Shown here: one piece after another, positions 33,801 through 46,779 of the stretch
Layout: every line of letters starts with the position of its first letter
Numbering within the stretch: position 1 is the stretch's first letter
Assembly (NCBI RefSeq): GCF_029784155.1
Contig: NC_073693.1
Location: 26,448,002 to 26,512,001, forward strand
From: Uranotaenia lowii
Taxonomy: Eukaryota; Arthropoda; Insecta; Diptera; Culicidae
DNA length: 64,000 nucleotides
Direction: 5' to 3'
The notes under the pieces: model-generated
Databases searched by the model: none
Told to the model about the DNA's origin: nothing
What the model saw: only the letters and a program-made list of their open reading frames with translations
Made by a program: the position numbers and the translations under genes

Positions 33801-36547
33801 ACAGCAGAGAATAATTTTAAAATGGAAGCACCTCAGAGTCAATAGTATAAGACTTTGGTTCTATAAGCTGGAAAAGTTTCAATACGAAATAAAAATCTTA
33901 TACTGGAATTGGAATAAAAATTAAATAGAGAAACTAGGTGTTACCAATTGTACAAATTATATTTTTACATTCTTGTTGTTTTTTTTTCAAATTTGAGCAT
34001 CAAAAAAAGGGTGCATTCATCAATTTTGTAGGTATTATTCATGCAAATAGCTATGCTTTTAAAGTCAACATTTTAGATTGCTCATTTTTATTTTTATTTT
34101 TTTCACCAATACACATCATTTTAAATTTTTCACTTTCTTGTTATTTTTTAAAATAATAATGGTACCTGGTATCTACCCGGATATTGTCCGGTTATAATTT
34201 TGGAGTTTTTTTTAAGTCTTACATTTAATGTTAGTAAACATGAAGCTTTCAATAAATTGAAAATCAATAGAGTTCCTCAAAAATTTTGGAAGTTTACAAT
34301 TAACCTGTAATTTTAGATGGCGATTGCACTCACTGAAAATGGCATCTACATCTTCTGTCTCTGTCTCCAAAAACTTATAAGAACAATTATTTATCAAAAT
34401 TTCGACATAGCTAAAAAAAAGTCGCTTCAGCCACCGTAGAATCCTAATTTTTTTTATAATGTGAAGAAAATATTTTGAAATAAAAACCTAATTATGATAA
34501 GCTGAAATCGCCTTAAATTTATTCTTTATTCAATAATTGGGAGAAAGCAATATATTTTTTTATTGTAGGGTAAGCATTCCAAATTCCCTAAATTTCTTAG
34601 GACATGTTCAAATTTCAAAGTGAAAAGAAGAGTAAGGCAATCAAAAGTTGTCAGAATATTGTTAAAAAAGTATTATGCTGAGTTGATTCACATTTAAAAG
34701 AAACATTAAAGTCAAATTGTGTTTATTTTTTTTTTTCAAATAAGTGTCAGTACTCAAACTTTGTTTAAATAATTGTTCTCGGGAGATGGATAAAAAAAAA
34801 CGATACGAAACGATGACGATTTTTTTTAACCCACCAGTGGCTGTTAGGTCTTTCGACCCGAGTCGTTACGGGAAATCTCGATCGCACATTCAAATATTAT
34901 TGATGCTTAACTCATCAACAATAATTGCAGCACAACCAAGGGGTCCGTTACCACTGGCTTGGGACAGGTTTCACTCATCTTATTCGCTTCCAACTGTTCG
35001 AAACAAATAAATAATCCTGGAAAGGTACCTTAGCACCCTACACATGATTCCTAATTTGCCGAGATACTCCGGCTGGCTTGAACCCACAATCCATTGTATA
35101 TCAGTTTTCCGTTAGTTTGATGCCCTGTCTTACCCCCCACTAAGCCTAAAATTGAGTTAAGCTATTTGAAAAACCTAATGAATAAAAAGTTACACATTTT
35201 TCCATCTTACCTTTTAACCAACTGCACTTCTCTTGCATCTTTTCACTTACCCAAAATTTGACTTGATAATAATGAACTTTATGATATCAAAAAGTAACGA
35301 AAGCTAGAATACATGATATGATTTGGTTTACAAAAAGATATTAGTGCAAAATGATGACATCTTCATGTTACGTGAAATCCTACTCATTTTAAATTATAAA
35401 CTAGAGTATCCACTCACACCACTGACTTGACGTTTAATGGTATCCTTTATCTTTTATTTATATCACTTTTAATTAATCAAAAGATTTGTTTAAAAACACT
35501 AAAAATACAGAAATGATATAACATCAATTCAAAATAAATAAAAATAATGAAAATATTATATCTCACGCACAACGTTTTACTATCACGTTTACAAACAAAA
35601 TTTATCGCAAAGAAAGTAAATTTTTTAAGAAAAAAAATTATCAATATAAAACTTATCAAATCTTTTCACTTAACCCACAGTAACTGTAACTGAAATCTTC
35701 AGCCGAACGAACAAAAATAATCGTTTAATTTAAATTTAACAAGAGCAACTCTCATCGATCAACCAGAAATAAAATACAAACAACTAAATATACAACCTAT
35801 TAACAGTTGCGCATAACTTCCTCTTGCTTTTAAAAGCAATTTGAAAGCACTTTGAACTTATAATGAAATCTTTTTCAAAATAATTTTAGCCAAGCAATTT
35901 AAGATGGAAATTGAATTTTGCTATTGTTCGATGCAGCCGCAAAAAATGAGCTGTCTTAACTCGTTAAAGAATCCAAATTAAATATTTTGTCAAAATAAAT
36001 CGGAACGGACTCACCAAAGCAGGATAACAGGATTTAATTTCGGCTAGCTTTACATCGCGTCCTGATACTCCAGAATTGTCGAGTCATCATAAACCACACG
36101 TTCTAATCAACTGATTATAGCCGAAGCCGGAAGGTAGAAGCCAAACGTCAGGAGTGTAGAAGCGCCAACGATCAAATTCTTTGAAAATTAGTACATTTCT
36201 TGAAGGCTTGCGTTCCAAATTACTCTCATCGTTCGGTTTTGAAACAGTTCGCGTTTTTAATGGTTAAATTTCTAATGTTACAACTAGAAAATTTTCACGG
36301 AGCTGTCTACGAAAGCTACTGACGACTTCGATAAAAAATCAAAACTGAAGATGATGTTGTTTACTTTTTTTTTTATTTTCTTCAAATTATCACTGGATTT
36401 GGCTTGAATTTTGTGTTGAAAAATTCGAAATCAAATGTCCAGATTTCGTTTCAAAAAATGTCCTGATTTGATCAGTTAGCTTTAATACGGAAAGTTGAAG
36501 AAATTGAAAAAAACTTTTCATTTGGAAAATATCCAAAAAAAACTGAC
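33801..36547. other. AT-rich spacer, no gene recognised
   Basis: Mostly AT-rich. 34790-35110 and about 36040-36150 are less AT-rich unique patches. At 34566-34591 is a sequence (GGGTAAGCATTCCAAATTCC) that also occurs, inverted, at 19.70 and 19.83 kb and may be the end of an unnamed repeat. Confidence 0.4.
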
Positions 36548-36622
36548 ATCACAGTGCTAGATTGAAACCCGCAACCTGCAGTTTTCCAGGCCAATTCATT
36601 ACCAACTTTGCAACAGGAATGT
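36548..36622 (-). mobile_element. Possible tRNA-like SINE fragment
   Basis: On the minus strand the segment reads a box A-like TTGCAAAGTTGGTAATG and, about 35 bases later, a box B-like GCGGGTTTCAATCTAGC, the spacing expected of a tRNA. A T-rich run follows on the 3' side. It does not match the other SINE heads in the window. A degenerate tRNA pseudogene is equally possible. Confidence 0.4.
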
Positions 36623-38214
36623 TAAAATCCAGCACAGTGCAGTCAGTAATTTTTTTGGAATTTTCAAAATAAAAGTTTTATAACTTCTTTGTCAATCTAG
36701 ATTTTCGTGATGGACTCATTTCCAGTAAGAAAAAAAAACCTGAACTAAAGTTAAAGTCGTTTCAAATATTTAGAACAAATTTGAAAATTAAAATTTGAAT
36801 TTTCATCTTGTATAATAACTTTATTTTTATTTCTTAGATAATAAGTTATACAGTTTTCCACGTTTTTTTTTATTTTAAATTATCCATGAATGATTTCATT
36901 TAGTGTAATTTCTGGTAACCGAGATGAAATATTATTGATGATTTTTTTTATTTGAGCTAAGAATTTAGAACCATTTGTTTTTTTTTTCAAGAGTATTGTG
37001 TTTTCATTTTGGAATTAAAATTTCTAGCACATATTGAATGAAATGCAAAATTTTATGAATAATTTTGATACATATTTGGTGGAAATACACATCAAAAAAG
37101 GTCAACATAATTTTTTTTAAAAGGATTCAAAATCCTTCTTTTGTCATTTGGAGTTGAGACATCGTGAGGAGGATGATAGCAAAAAATAATTGAAATTTTC
37201 AATAAATAGGATCTAATTGAAAAAACGTTTGTGTGCCAGAAAACTGCGTACAATCTTGGAAAAAAAGCACAAAATTGATAAATGGAATTGAATATTAACA
37301 ATCAAAAATCTCAAATACAAATGATGATAGAATTCCCATCTCCTGCAGTTTGATTTTCGCTATGTCAACTGGTTGATTTTTTGAATATTTTTTCAGTTTT
37401 TAAAATTTTATCTTTTCATTTCATTTATTTCCCTCTGAACAATTTTGAAAAAAGTGGTGGAGACTGGAGGGTTGCATGGAATTTTTGTACCAGTTTTTAC
37501 TTCATGCTTTAAATTTTTTTTTCAGATTTTAAGAGAAGTGCGTGAAAGGAGTATGGAAAAAAAATTAAACTTAACCTTTAATCATACTTTTCTTGTGTTG
37601 TAATTGCCTAACGCTTTAATTCAATTTTTTTTAATCATCCCTCACTTTCCAATACTTCTACGGGCTTTATAAATTATCCTTAAATGAAAAATGTTTGACC
37701 AGACAAAAAAAAAAATATGAATTTTTAGACTTGAATAAATTTTTCAGAATTTACCTTCTTGTAAACAAAATTTTTTCGCTAAAAATTCTCGGATGTTTAG
37801 TTTTATGATAACAAACAACTTTTGTTCAACAAAAAACTTTATAAATGCGGAAAATTTATGGACTATTCTTTCAAAATTATATAATTACAGGGGCTAAGAA
37901 ACTTGACTTCCAGTATATTTCCAGTGTTCACTCACTCGAACCATTTTATCCTTCATTTCTTAATTATTTAAACTGTCTAGTAGCTTTACTTTTACATATT
38001 CTTTTCATTAAACTGTTCCACAAATAACTGCGACTTTTCAACTTGTATGCAAAGTGAATATATACATCATTCGGATTGTTTCATTACTTCCCAATTCCAC
38101 CTAAACCCTCATCCATATCAGAAATTTTACCCGTTACAGTCCCTGGAGTGTCAATTTGAAACTCCTGATTAGAACCAATATAGTTCTATTGTTTTCAAAC
38201 CAATTTCAACAAAA
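36623..38214. other. AT-rich spacer, no gene seen
   Basis: Homopolymer-rich AT DNA. No gene or structured repeat is recognised. Confidence 0.5.
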
Positions 38215-39219
38215 TAGGGTTAGTTGCCCTACTTTAGACCCTTTAAGCGATGGTTTTAAAATAATCATGTATTTTTCCCAAACAAACGGCAAATTAATAT
38301 CTTTCAAGAGATTTATTGATAGTTGATGCTCTTATCTACTAGTTTTAATGAGAATTTTCAACATAGGTTTAGCCATTATTGAAAGATTTGCAAAGATATT
38401 GATGATCAAAATTTCCATCTTTGAACCTACTGTTCCTATTTTGGTACTGTACTGGTACCTTTAATTGGACCTATACCTAAAATTCTTATAAAAAGCATTA
38501 TTTTTCGAAAATAAATAAACAAATTCATTAGAAGTGTAATCATTAATCAAGTATTATCATAAAAAGTATTACAGTTTTTTAACGATTGAAAAAACTTACA
38601 TTTCTGTTATGAATATTTTAAACACTTTTACTCCCTGTCAGCTCTATCAGTAGGATAATAGCTGAAACTTTTTCATGTTAATTAACTTATAGTTTATTTG
38701 CGTAAAGCTAACAAAAAATGTTAGAAATGTTAAATATTGGTTGGGAATTATGCCCAAATTAAAAATTCGCACCTTTGTTGATTTGTATGGTATTCATACA
38801 AAGTTTTTGTGAGGTTAGGTCTAAAAATGGAACATCAAAGTTAAAGACTCCTATATTTGGACCGTTTACAAATTTTCCGTGTTTTTCATTGATTTTCATT
38901 TATTTTGGGAAAAATAGGTTGTCTGGTTCATATTCTCCACAGTGAAAGCAATAATACTTTAAACTTTGGCTTGGACACTAAAACAACGTGATTTTTCCTT
39001 ATTCCTTTTAATTTCTCAAAACGCGAAAAAAAAGCGTTGAAAATTTTATCAGAAACACTTTTTATGGCAAAAAGCGGTATGGATAGATTCAGGAAGAATA
39101 ATAGTTCATTGTATACATAGCAGCATCTTTATTCTATGCAAGAAAAATGAATTATTCACAATTTTCGGTATTTTAGGACTAAAGTAGGCTCTAGGTCCAA
39201 AGTAGGAGCACTCACCCTA
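38215..39219. mobile_element. 1.0-kb TA-flanked inverted-repeat element
   Basis: TA at 38215-38216 and 39218-39219 flanks ends that match at about 21 of 26 positions, both carrying TAGGGT and CCTACTTT followed by GACC. A second internal CTACTTTAGTCC-like motif lies just inside the right end. The interior has no coding frame of note. It resembles the other GGG-ended, TA-flanked elements in the window in design, but only weakly in sequence. Confidence 0.7.
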
Positions 39220-40052
39220 TATTTCTGGAAATTTCGTTATGTAATTTTAATATGTTTCTCAGACAATATTCATGTACAACACTCCAGTTCTCCGATATTC
39301 AATTCAATGAAAAAAAAAAAAAAAACAGAAAAAATCATGCGTCAGAAAAAAACAATGTAGATCTGCTACGGAATGCTCAAAATGAATTTCACCTAGTGTT
39401 CAAGAAAGTTGAAGTTAGTTATACGTGACACAAAAGGATATATATTTTTTGAAATATTCTTAGATCATGGCCTCATAAAATTTAAAAAAGTTGTGTTAAA
39501 ACCGTACTTCTCAATCAATGAATCGTTAAAGTTGTTCAAGTCACACCAGATAAATTTTGAAAAAGAATTGAAAAGTGGATGGTAATTGGCACATTTTGCA
39601 TTTTTAGATGGTAAAAATAAAAAACACATAATTTTTGATTAATTTTCAAAGGCATTTTTGAGGTTAAATAGATGAACGAAGTATATTTTGAACTGGCATA
39701 AATTTATTTATTTATTTATTTTTTTATCTTGCTTGAAGTTAAAACTAACTAAGCTCCATCCAATAATTAAATGACAACCGATGCATGTTTAAATTTTGCT
39801 GAAATTTCAGAGTGCGGTTTTAAACTTTGAAGTAGAATTTGTAGTTGAAGACAGAAAAAATTGAAGTTTTGTGATTAATTCAATTCTAGGAATGGAGGCA
39901 ATCAAAGTATTGGTAATTGTTCTATTGAAGATTATTTATGTTTTATTATATTTTAATTTATATGATTGTGTTTTGGTATTGCAATCCAATTATTCAAAAT
40001 ATCAGGTCTTTATCCGATGCAGTTTTTTGAAAATTGATATTTGTGCATTATT
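39220..40052. other. AT-rich spacer, no gene seen
   Basis: AT-rich, with a poly-A run near 39309 and a short TTTA microsatellite near 39702-39720. No gene is recognised. Confidence 0.5.
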
Positions 40053-40061
40053 TTGCCTTAA
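40053..40061. repeat. SINE target duplication, left copy
   Basis: TTGCCTTAA directly precedes SINE copy 2 and recurs directly after its A tail at 40254-40262. Confidence 0.8.
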
Positions 40062-40253
40062 GGGCTTGAGATATAGCTCAGTTGGCAAGTATGTTGTATC
40101 CTGAGCCGATGTCCGCGAGTTCGAGCCCAAGAGTAAACATCGAACACCGTTGCACCGGATAAGTTTTTCAATAACGATCCGCCAATTACAACGTTGATAA
40201 AGTCACGAATGCCATAAAGATGGTAAAACGACTATAACCGAAACAAAAAAAAA
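40062..40253 (+). mobile_element. tRNA-derived SINE, copy 2, with target duplication
   Basis: Head with box A TAGCTCAGTTGG and box B GAGTTCGAGCCC at tRNA spacing, both closer to consensus than in copy 1. The roughly 110-bp body is shared with 6221-6405, and the copy ends in an A tail. It is flanked by the 9-bp repeat TTGCCTTAA, which shows a discrete retrotransposition event. Length is about 190 bp. The element has no protein and depends on a LINE for movement; which one cannot be told from the A tail. Confidence 0.92.
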
Positions 40254-40262
40254 TTGCCTTAA

Positions 40263-42161
40263 ATGTATAAAATAAGATAAAGCAGTCAAAGCTCTAGTTT
40301 TTTATTTTGCTAAACATTTGCCAATGGAATATCATTTTTTCTTGAAGGATGATCAGATGTGTGATGGAAGAAGAAAAACGGTCTCATTAATTTATAGAAA
40401 TGATCAAATCAATGTTCAGATAGGAATTATAAACATTTTAATCCAGGCATTTGTAAACGTAATTTGTTACTCTGCATGGTAAAACAATAAAACAATTTGT
40501 AACGCTAGAAATCAAACCACACGATCAGCAATCATTCTAGTTGGTAGGCATGTGAAACTAAATGCAAAAATGGAGCATTTCTTTACCCCATAGTTCGAAT
40601 AATGGAGAGGTGCCATTTATTACGACAAACTGCCTTAGACCTCTTAAGTGCAAAGGCAAGTCCCCTTAATCAAACTTCTGAAACGTTGATATCATTGAGG
40701 GTCCAGAGTCCGGAGTCCAGTCACGCTTGGGTGACTTTTAAAACTTCTCCGGACTCAAGTCGCTCCGTTTTGTTTCAGTAGGTTCGGGTCAAAAAGTTGC
40801 AGGGTTAGTTTTCAAAGTTCTGATTCAACTCGAATGGCCCTCACGGAATGGAACGTTTTCCACGTGATGATAGTTGCACCGATGTGGAAACACAGGTAAA
40901 TGGCCTATAATTATCTTGTTTGCGGTTTCACGTTTCAACTACTCGCTGATGGTCCATTTGGAGAGTTTTTTTTTTCTTTCTTTTTTTTTTGGTTGGTTAA
41001 CTTACAGGGAGACCTCCCACATTGTACCTCCAGAACAGAGGCGGATATTTTCTTAGAAGAATTTAAAATCGGTTGTTTTCTGCATGCACCGAATAATAAT
41101 CAGCTCGTTATGGAAGCGATTTCGAACGTGCCACAACTTGTGCTCACAAGATATCATTGGTCTAAAAGTTACGTTACTGTTTCAAGTTGTAGAGAAAACT
41201 CAACAGCATTTATATTCAATTTTTTTACTTGGGGCAATTCATAAATAATGATGTTTCTATCAATTTGGCAAATTTTAAACGACATACATACATCAGGCGT
41301 GATAGGTCGTTAGCTGTGTAATACTGTTCCTCGCATTAGAAATTGTCTAACGAGCTCTTTCGATGAGTAACGATACCTGCAAAATGTACCTTTTCTCGTT
41401 AAGAACAACCAAACTACAAACATGCTCTAATTTACAGTCAATAAAATTAAAGTGTCAACCAGACTCGTTGCTCTCGGTTGTTAGAGGAAAATCTTTGTTC
41501 TGGCTGATGATGTCTTTCAGTTTCTCTCGATTGAGGAAGGAAGAGCAAGTTCAGCTTTAGGAACAGGTATCGACTTACGCCATGAAAATTTATTTCCTTA
41601 TCCTATAGCTTTTTACACAAAACACACGTCTTTCCAGTCGATAGAGCGAGGAAGTACCTTCATCTAGGCCGTAAAGTTGGGCACCCACATCCGGATCGAT
41701 ACAGAGTTGTTCACGCTCATTCACGGCTTCTGATTACGGTTTCCATGCTTTCCCTGGCCACTTTTCTCCAACTCCATAACTGGAAAGTGGAAGGCTCGTA
41801 AAGCTATCAAGACACACTAGTTCCTTTAACGAGGGCAGCAAAAGGCTAGCAGCCGACGCCCATGTATCGTTTTCAGGACCCGCCAGGCTCCTCCCATCCA
41901 GGATCCAGAAATGCCATCGTCGATATCGACAGCCAATCTGCGAATGTGGATGAGGGCCCAGATAAGTAAATCACTAATTCAATTACAGACGCGAGAGATT
42001 TCGCGTTCTCTCAAAACAGTCCTTTCCATAACACATACTCATATACTTCGGGTTGGGCAAAAGAAGTGTGGGGGTAGTTTAGTCGATAATTTCAATTAAC
42101 TTATAATTTTATAACAAGTGCATGCGGTATTCCTCCACATTCCTTACCCCTTAATGAACTC
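40263..42161. other. GC-richer unique island, no gene recognised
   Basis: From about 40540 to 42060 the sequence is unique and of mixed composition. It contains several short open frames (for example 40900-41246), none with recognisable motifs. GGGTCCAGAGTCCGGAGTCC near 40698 is a small internal repeat. It may hold regulatory DNA or small exons of a host gene; nothing proves it. Confidence 0.4.
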
Positions 42162-43135
42162 TAAAGCTTAGTTCTTTTAGAAATGGGACAGTTACGAATG
42201 CGTGTATCTCAAAAACCATTCGTTTGAACGAAATACTTTCTATGAAGAAAATGAAGGTAATGTTATGATATTTCATGAAAAAATTTGAAAAAAAATATTT
42301 ACCGTTTTTTGTTAAAAAAAATTTCTACTTCATTCTTGGTATCTCCCATTGGCTGGCGCACACTTTTTTAGTCATGGTATTGATCAGTTTCTCCAACTTA
42401 TACTTCGTAAAATCTATATTTTAGGTGGCTTCACCCTCCTTCTTCAATTTCTGATACTTTTCGGTCCAATACTTCTCTTTAAAAAAAAAACTGGAAGCAT
42501 TTTAGTGGAAACAGTTGTTTCGAAATGAACAAATTTAATCATTTTTGACCACATTTTTGAACGTTTTTCTTTCGGTACCGGTTTTACAGCTTAAGAGCTT
42601 TGGAACTATCAAAAAATGGTTGTTTGAGGTTGGATTTCAATTAGTAATCGCTAGGCAACACTTTCAGCTTATCGGAGAAAATTGTTTTGGACGTTTCAGC
42701 GATCTACCCTTAGTTTTTCGTTTATTCAAAATTAAAAATGCTGGTATGAGACTTGACTTCCTTGATGACCCTTAACCGTTGTTGCCGATCATGTGCTTCA
42801 CTCCAATGCTTGATTTGAACTTTGTGGACATTATTGACAGTGTTTGCATACTTATCCACCACAAAAACTCAGTAATTCTTTAAATAATCAACGGTTTTGT
42901 TAGCTATCAATTTAATAATGACGAATTTTAAAGGAAACTGTGCAAAATTATTTTTTTCTTTTTCTCTTGCATCGTACATATCTCAAAAACGCGTGAATTT
43001 TAAATTTTGAAAAAAATAGGTCGAATAGTACTTTTTACAGGCAACAAAATGCTGTCAAAATTTTTAATATCCAATATCTAGTTAACGAGCTATTAGCAAA
43101 TGAAAGTGTCCCATTTCTAAAAGAACTAAGCTTTA
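42162..43135. mobile_element. 970-bp TA-flanked element with AAGCTTAG ends
   Basis: Perfect terminal inverted repeats of 27 bp start AAGCTTAGTTCTTTTAGAAA and end GGGACA, with TA at 42162-42163 and 43134-43135. The interior is a little GC-richer than its surroundings and carries short open stretches on both strands, but no transposase can be recognised, so it is a decayed or non-autonomous copy. A solo end of the same family is at 9140-9173. The perfect arms imply a fairly recent insertion. Confidence 0.88.
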
Positions 43136-45862
43136 AGAGCTGAACCAATTAAGGTCGGTTGTATGTCGGCAGCATTGGCAAACAGGAAGAACCCGGGAAA
43201 ACCCGGAACAACACCTCATGTGGAGTTTGTTGCCATCAGGTCACATGCAGACGTCCTTTGCTTTAATAGGAATGTATGTTTTTACCGGTACCTGAATGTT
43301 GCTCTGGAAAGGTCTCCTACGGTCAATTGAACAAGATTTATGGTGGAGCAATCGATCCGTTTTGGCGAAAGTTCAATTCGATGAACTTTTAGAAAATAAA
43401 GAGAAATTCAAAAAATATCCATTCCATTAGGAAATTTGGAAAAATGGGTTATAAATAATTTAAAAAAAATGGATTGGGTTATCTCTTGACTCGTTTTGAC
43501 TCCAATTTGGTGCCTGTAGATTGGCTCATGACCCGACTTGTGAAAAATTTCTGTTCAATCGAACTTGGCTGTAGAGAGCCTGATAGTACTTTACGATTCA
43601 ATCTTTTTTGGAAGGGGTTACTTTTCTGTAGCACTTTAAATTTTTAGAATACTGAATGAGGTAAGGAGAAAAATGGGTCATCATTGATAGCAGAATATTC
43701 AAAACACTTAAGTGGCTATAACTAAATATTTGTTAAAAAACCAGATTTCAGGGTTCGGAGTAACTTAGATCACTTTGGTTTTAACGTATCTCAAAATCTT
43801 CAAAAATGTTGTTTTGATGCCAATTAGCAAGGCTTAAACCATCAACAACAGTAATTTTTTATTTGGACTAAATTGAATTTTTCAACGTTTATACAAATTA
43901 TACTCAAAACATGGATAATTTGCTGCAAACATTTAAAGGCAAAAATTGTAAACATTTCTCAATATTTTTTGGCTTCAAAACAAACGAAATTTTACCTTCA
44001 AGCAATTCCCTAGGTCCTTCCGCTATTCCTATGTTCTTCTTAAAATCAAACTTAACCATTTGATAGGGTTTATAGCTTTTTGTTCTATACAGACTTTCTC
44101 ATAGAAAATGTCCGTTTTATTAAATATCAAAAAAAATAACGTAGAATAACCACAAAAATAACTTTTAAACTATGCCTATATTAAGAAAAAAAAGTAGAAC
44201 TTTAATAAAACAACCCATTTGCTTTTAAATGCTATCATGTAATCAGAAGAGGTGTTTGTTTTTGAGTCTCAAAAAAATCTCAAACAATAAAACTTATTTA
44301 GCCTATTTGAAACTCAATTTCAAACGTAGAAACGTAGAAAACGGTCTTCAGATATTCTAACTTCAGACTTGGTTTATGATGATTATCTGTTAAAAATTTT
44401 CATGTTGTTCAAAGTTAACCTGGTGATCAAAATTACCCCATTTTACGGTACAAAAACAATAGAACGAGAAGTTTATAAGTGGACGATTCTACGAAACTGA
44501 TTTTTTTTCATGCTAAATGACTTTTTTTTACATTTGTCTTTATTTGTACTAATTCATCATTACATTTTTTTACATTATTATACTGTTCAGAGCCCATTAC
44601 TTCACTTATCACTAAAAAATTATTTATTCTATACATATATTTGCTGAGCACAATCAAGCATATTTATAAAGCAGAACATCCTATTATAAAAAAACTACAA
44701 CATTACAATCTCGTTTACTGTTTCATGATGTCAATTAATTCATAAAGAGATTGTTATGTTTGTTTTAGATTCCTATAAAAATGTTCAAATAAAGAACGAA
44801 ACGTCTGAATAAGAAAAAAAGGTTTTTGGATTCGTGAATTGACTGAACCAAAAAAACACCACCAAGTTCTGTTCTAAATGTTGAAAGTTTGAAGCAAAGT
44901 TTAACTAAATTCACGTTGCGCATTTAAGTCAAGCTTCACTGTTGCTAGTTTAAATCATCGAACTTATTTCTCATAAATTAACAACAAAAAAATGTTCGAT
45001 TCAATGACGATAACAAAATTAAATATTTAACAGTGAAACATTTATAAATTTTCAAGTGCATTTCTAGTTCAAAACTTCAAGCCCTAAATATTTTGTTGCC
45101 GACAGTTCAAATATCGGGTTCTGAAAAAGACAAAAGAAAGTAACTAAGTTCTTCTTACTATAAATTCAGATTTATAGGTTTCCAAAAGGAATATGTTTTC
45201 ATAAAACAAAAAATCAGAGTTGAAAATTAAAGACTAACTTATTCAAAACATTAAAAAAAAATTATAAGTCAATTTATAACGAGAAATTAGCAATCAAAGT
45301 GACAATTCTTAACTAAATTACAACTTTTTTTTATAAAAATTTTCTCGCGGTTAATATTAAAAACTCACTGGTTGCTTCACAAACATTGAGAAAATTTGTT
45401 GAAAGTATTCATTATTTATTCTTTTCTGATTTCATAATTTTTGAAATACATCTGATATTGTTCAGTGAAATTCAAGCAGAGGAAGATGAGCTGTGTACAG
45501 ATTATATTGTAAACACATTCGCAACTGAAAATCCCCCCTCCGCAACCCTTCGTTTCGTGGCCTTATAAACTTTATCAAAATTCCTTAGAATGTTGAGTTG
45601 AACATTTAGAAGATCAAGAAACACATAAAAAATTTGAGATTGAAAACGGTTTCTTGAAGAATATTTCATATCGGCATAATAACTATTGAGTCATAACGGA
45701 GTTGTTTTTAAAGTGTTTAGTAATTAAGTTATCTTGTTAACACCTCCTAATGAAAACCAATTTATAAGACGAGGTGGGGTTTTTGTATTTCAAGATTGGA
45801 AATTGAAAATTTGATTCCATTCGTCATATAGTGTCGTAGAATAAAATTTCTTAGGCCTTAAG
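43136..45862. other. Spacer, no gene seen
   Basis: 43140-43620 is mixed-composition; the rest is AT-rich with homopolymers. I recognise no gene, RNA gene or inverted-repeat element. Confidence 0.45.
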
Positions 45863-46779
45863 TAGGGGAAAGGTTTCCTAAATGGGCCTATCGGGTTAAA
45901 TGACCCTACGGCTGTTTGATGAAATGGCTGACTAGACAGCTTATCTGACCAATGCATTTTGAGGGTGATACGCTTAGAACATAAGGCAAGCAAGAATTTT
46001 ATGAATTTACAAACTCAAAAAAATTTAAAAAATCAAACAAGATTTTGATACATTTTGATGTAATATTTCGACTTTTGAAAATTATACGCAAAGAAGCTTG
46101 AAACTAAAACTAGGATGGTTTTTGTTTCTTACTCAAATGAACTTAAGAAATTAAACATATTTCAGCTTTTGTGAAGGTTTAATAATGATTATAAAGTGGA
46201 ATAATAGAGTGTTTTGTATGCCCCCATCATGTTTGTAAAATGCCTCCATCCTAAAATAACATGTTAAATAGAATAAATAAATTATTTTTATCATTGAACC
46301 TTCAAATCTAAGCTCTGAATAACATCTTAAGAGAGAATTGAAGATCTAAAAAAGATTTGATAAAGTTTTTCTCATGGATGAACTGCCTCCATAGTATGGC
46401 CACCCTAACTTTTGTTATATTCCATAAAATTATAATAAACATAGATTTTTATAAAACTTCAGCTTTGTCGTATGGAAGTTATTACTTTCTAGCAGTTTCA
46501 ATGAAATTATACGGAAATATTGCCCAAAAAGCAGAAATTTTGTTCAAAACATAAATAGGCGCATTTAGCCCGCACGGTTTGAGGTTCGGCATTTTAGACA
46601 ACACTCAAAATAAAATCGTTTTCTCGGAAACAGAAGGAAATTTTAACATAAAAATTACTCCATTGTATAGAAAACAGATGCCTGCACACGTGTATATAGT
46701 TTTTGTACACATATTCGTTGTGATATTTGATTAAATCAGTGTTCTGCTTAATAGGCGCATATAGCCCGCTCCTCCCCTA
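45863..46779. mobile_element. 0.9-kb TA-flanked inverted-repeat element
   Basis: TA at 45863-45864 and 46778-46779 bounds ends that begin GGGGA and match at about 20 of 29 positions, both containing GCCTAT at the inner side. A near copy of the right end (AATAGGCGCATTTAGCCCGC) lies internally at about 46554-46573. No coding capacity is seen. The arms are much more diverged than those at 42162-43135, so this copy is older. Confidence 0.6.
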
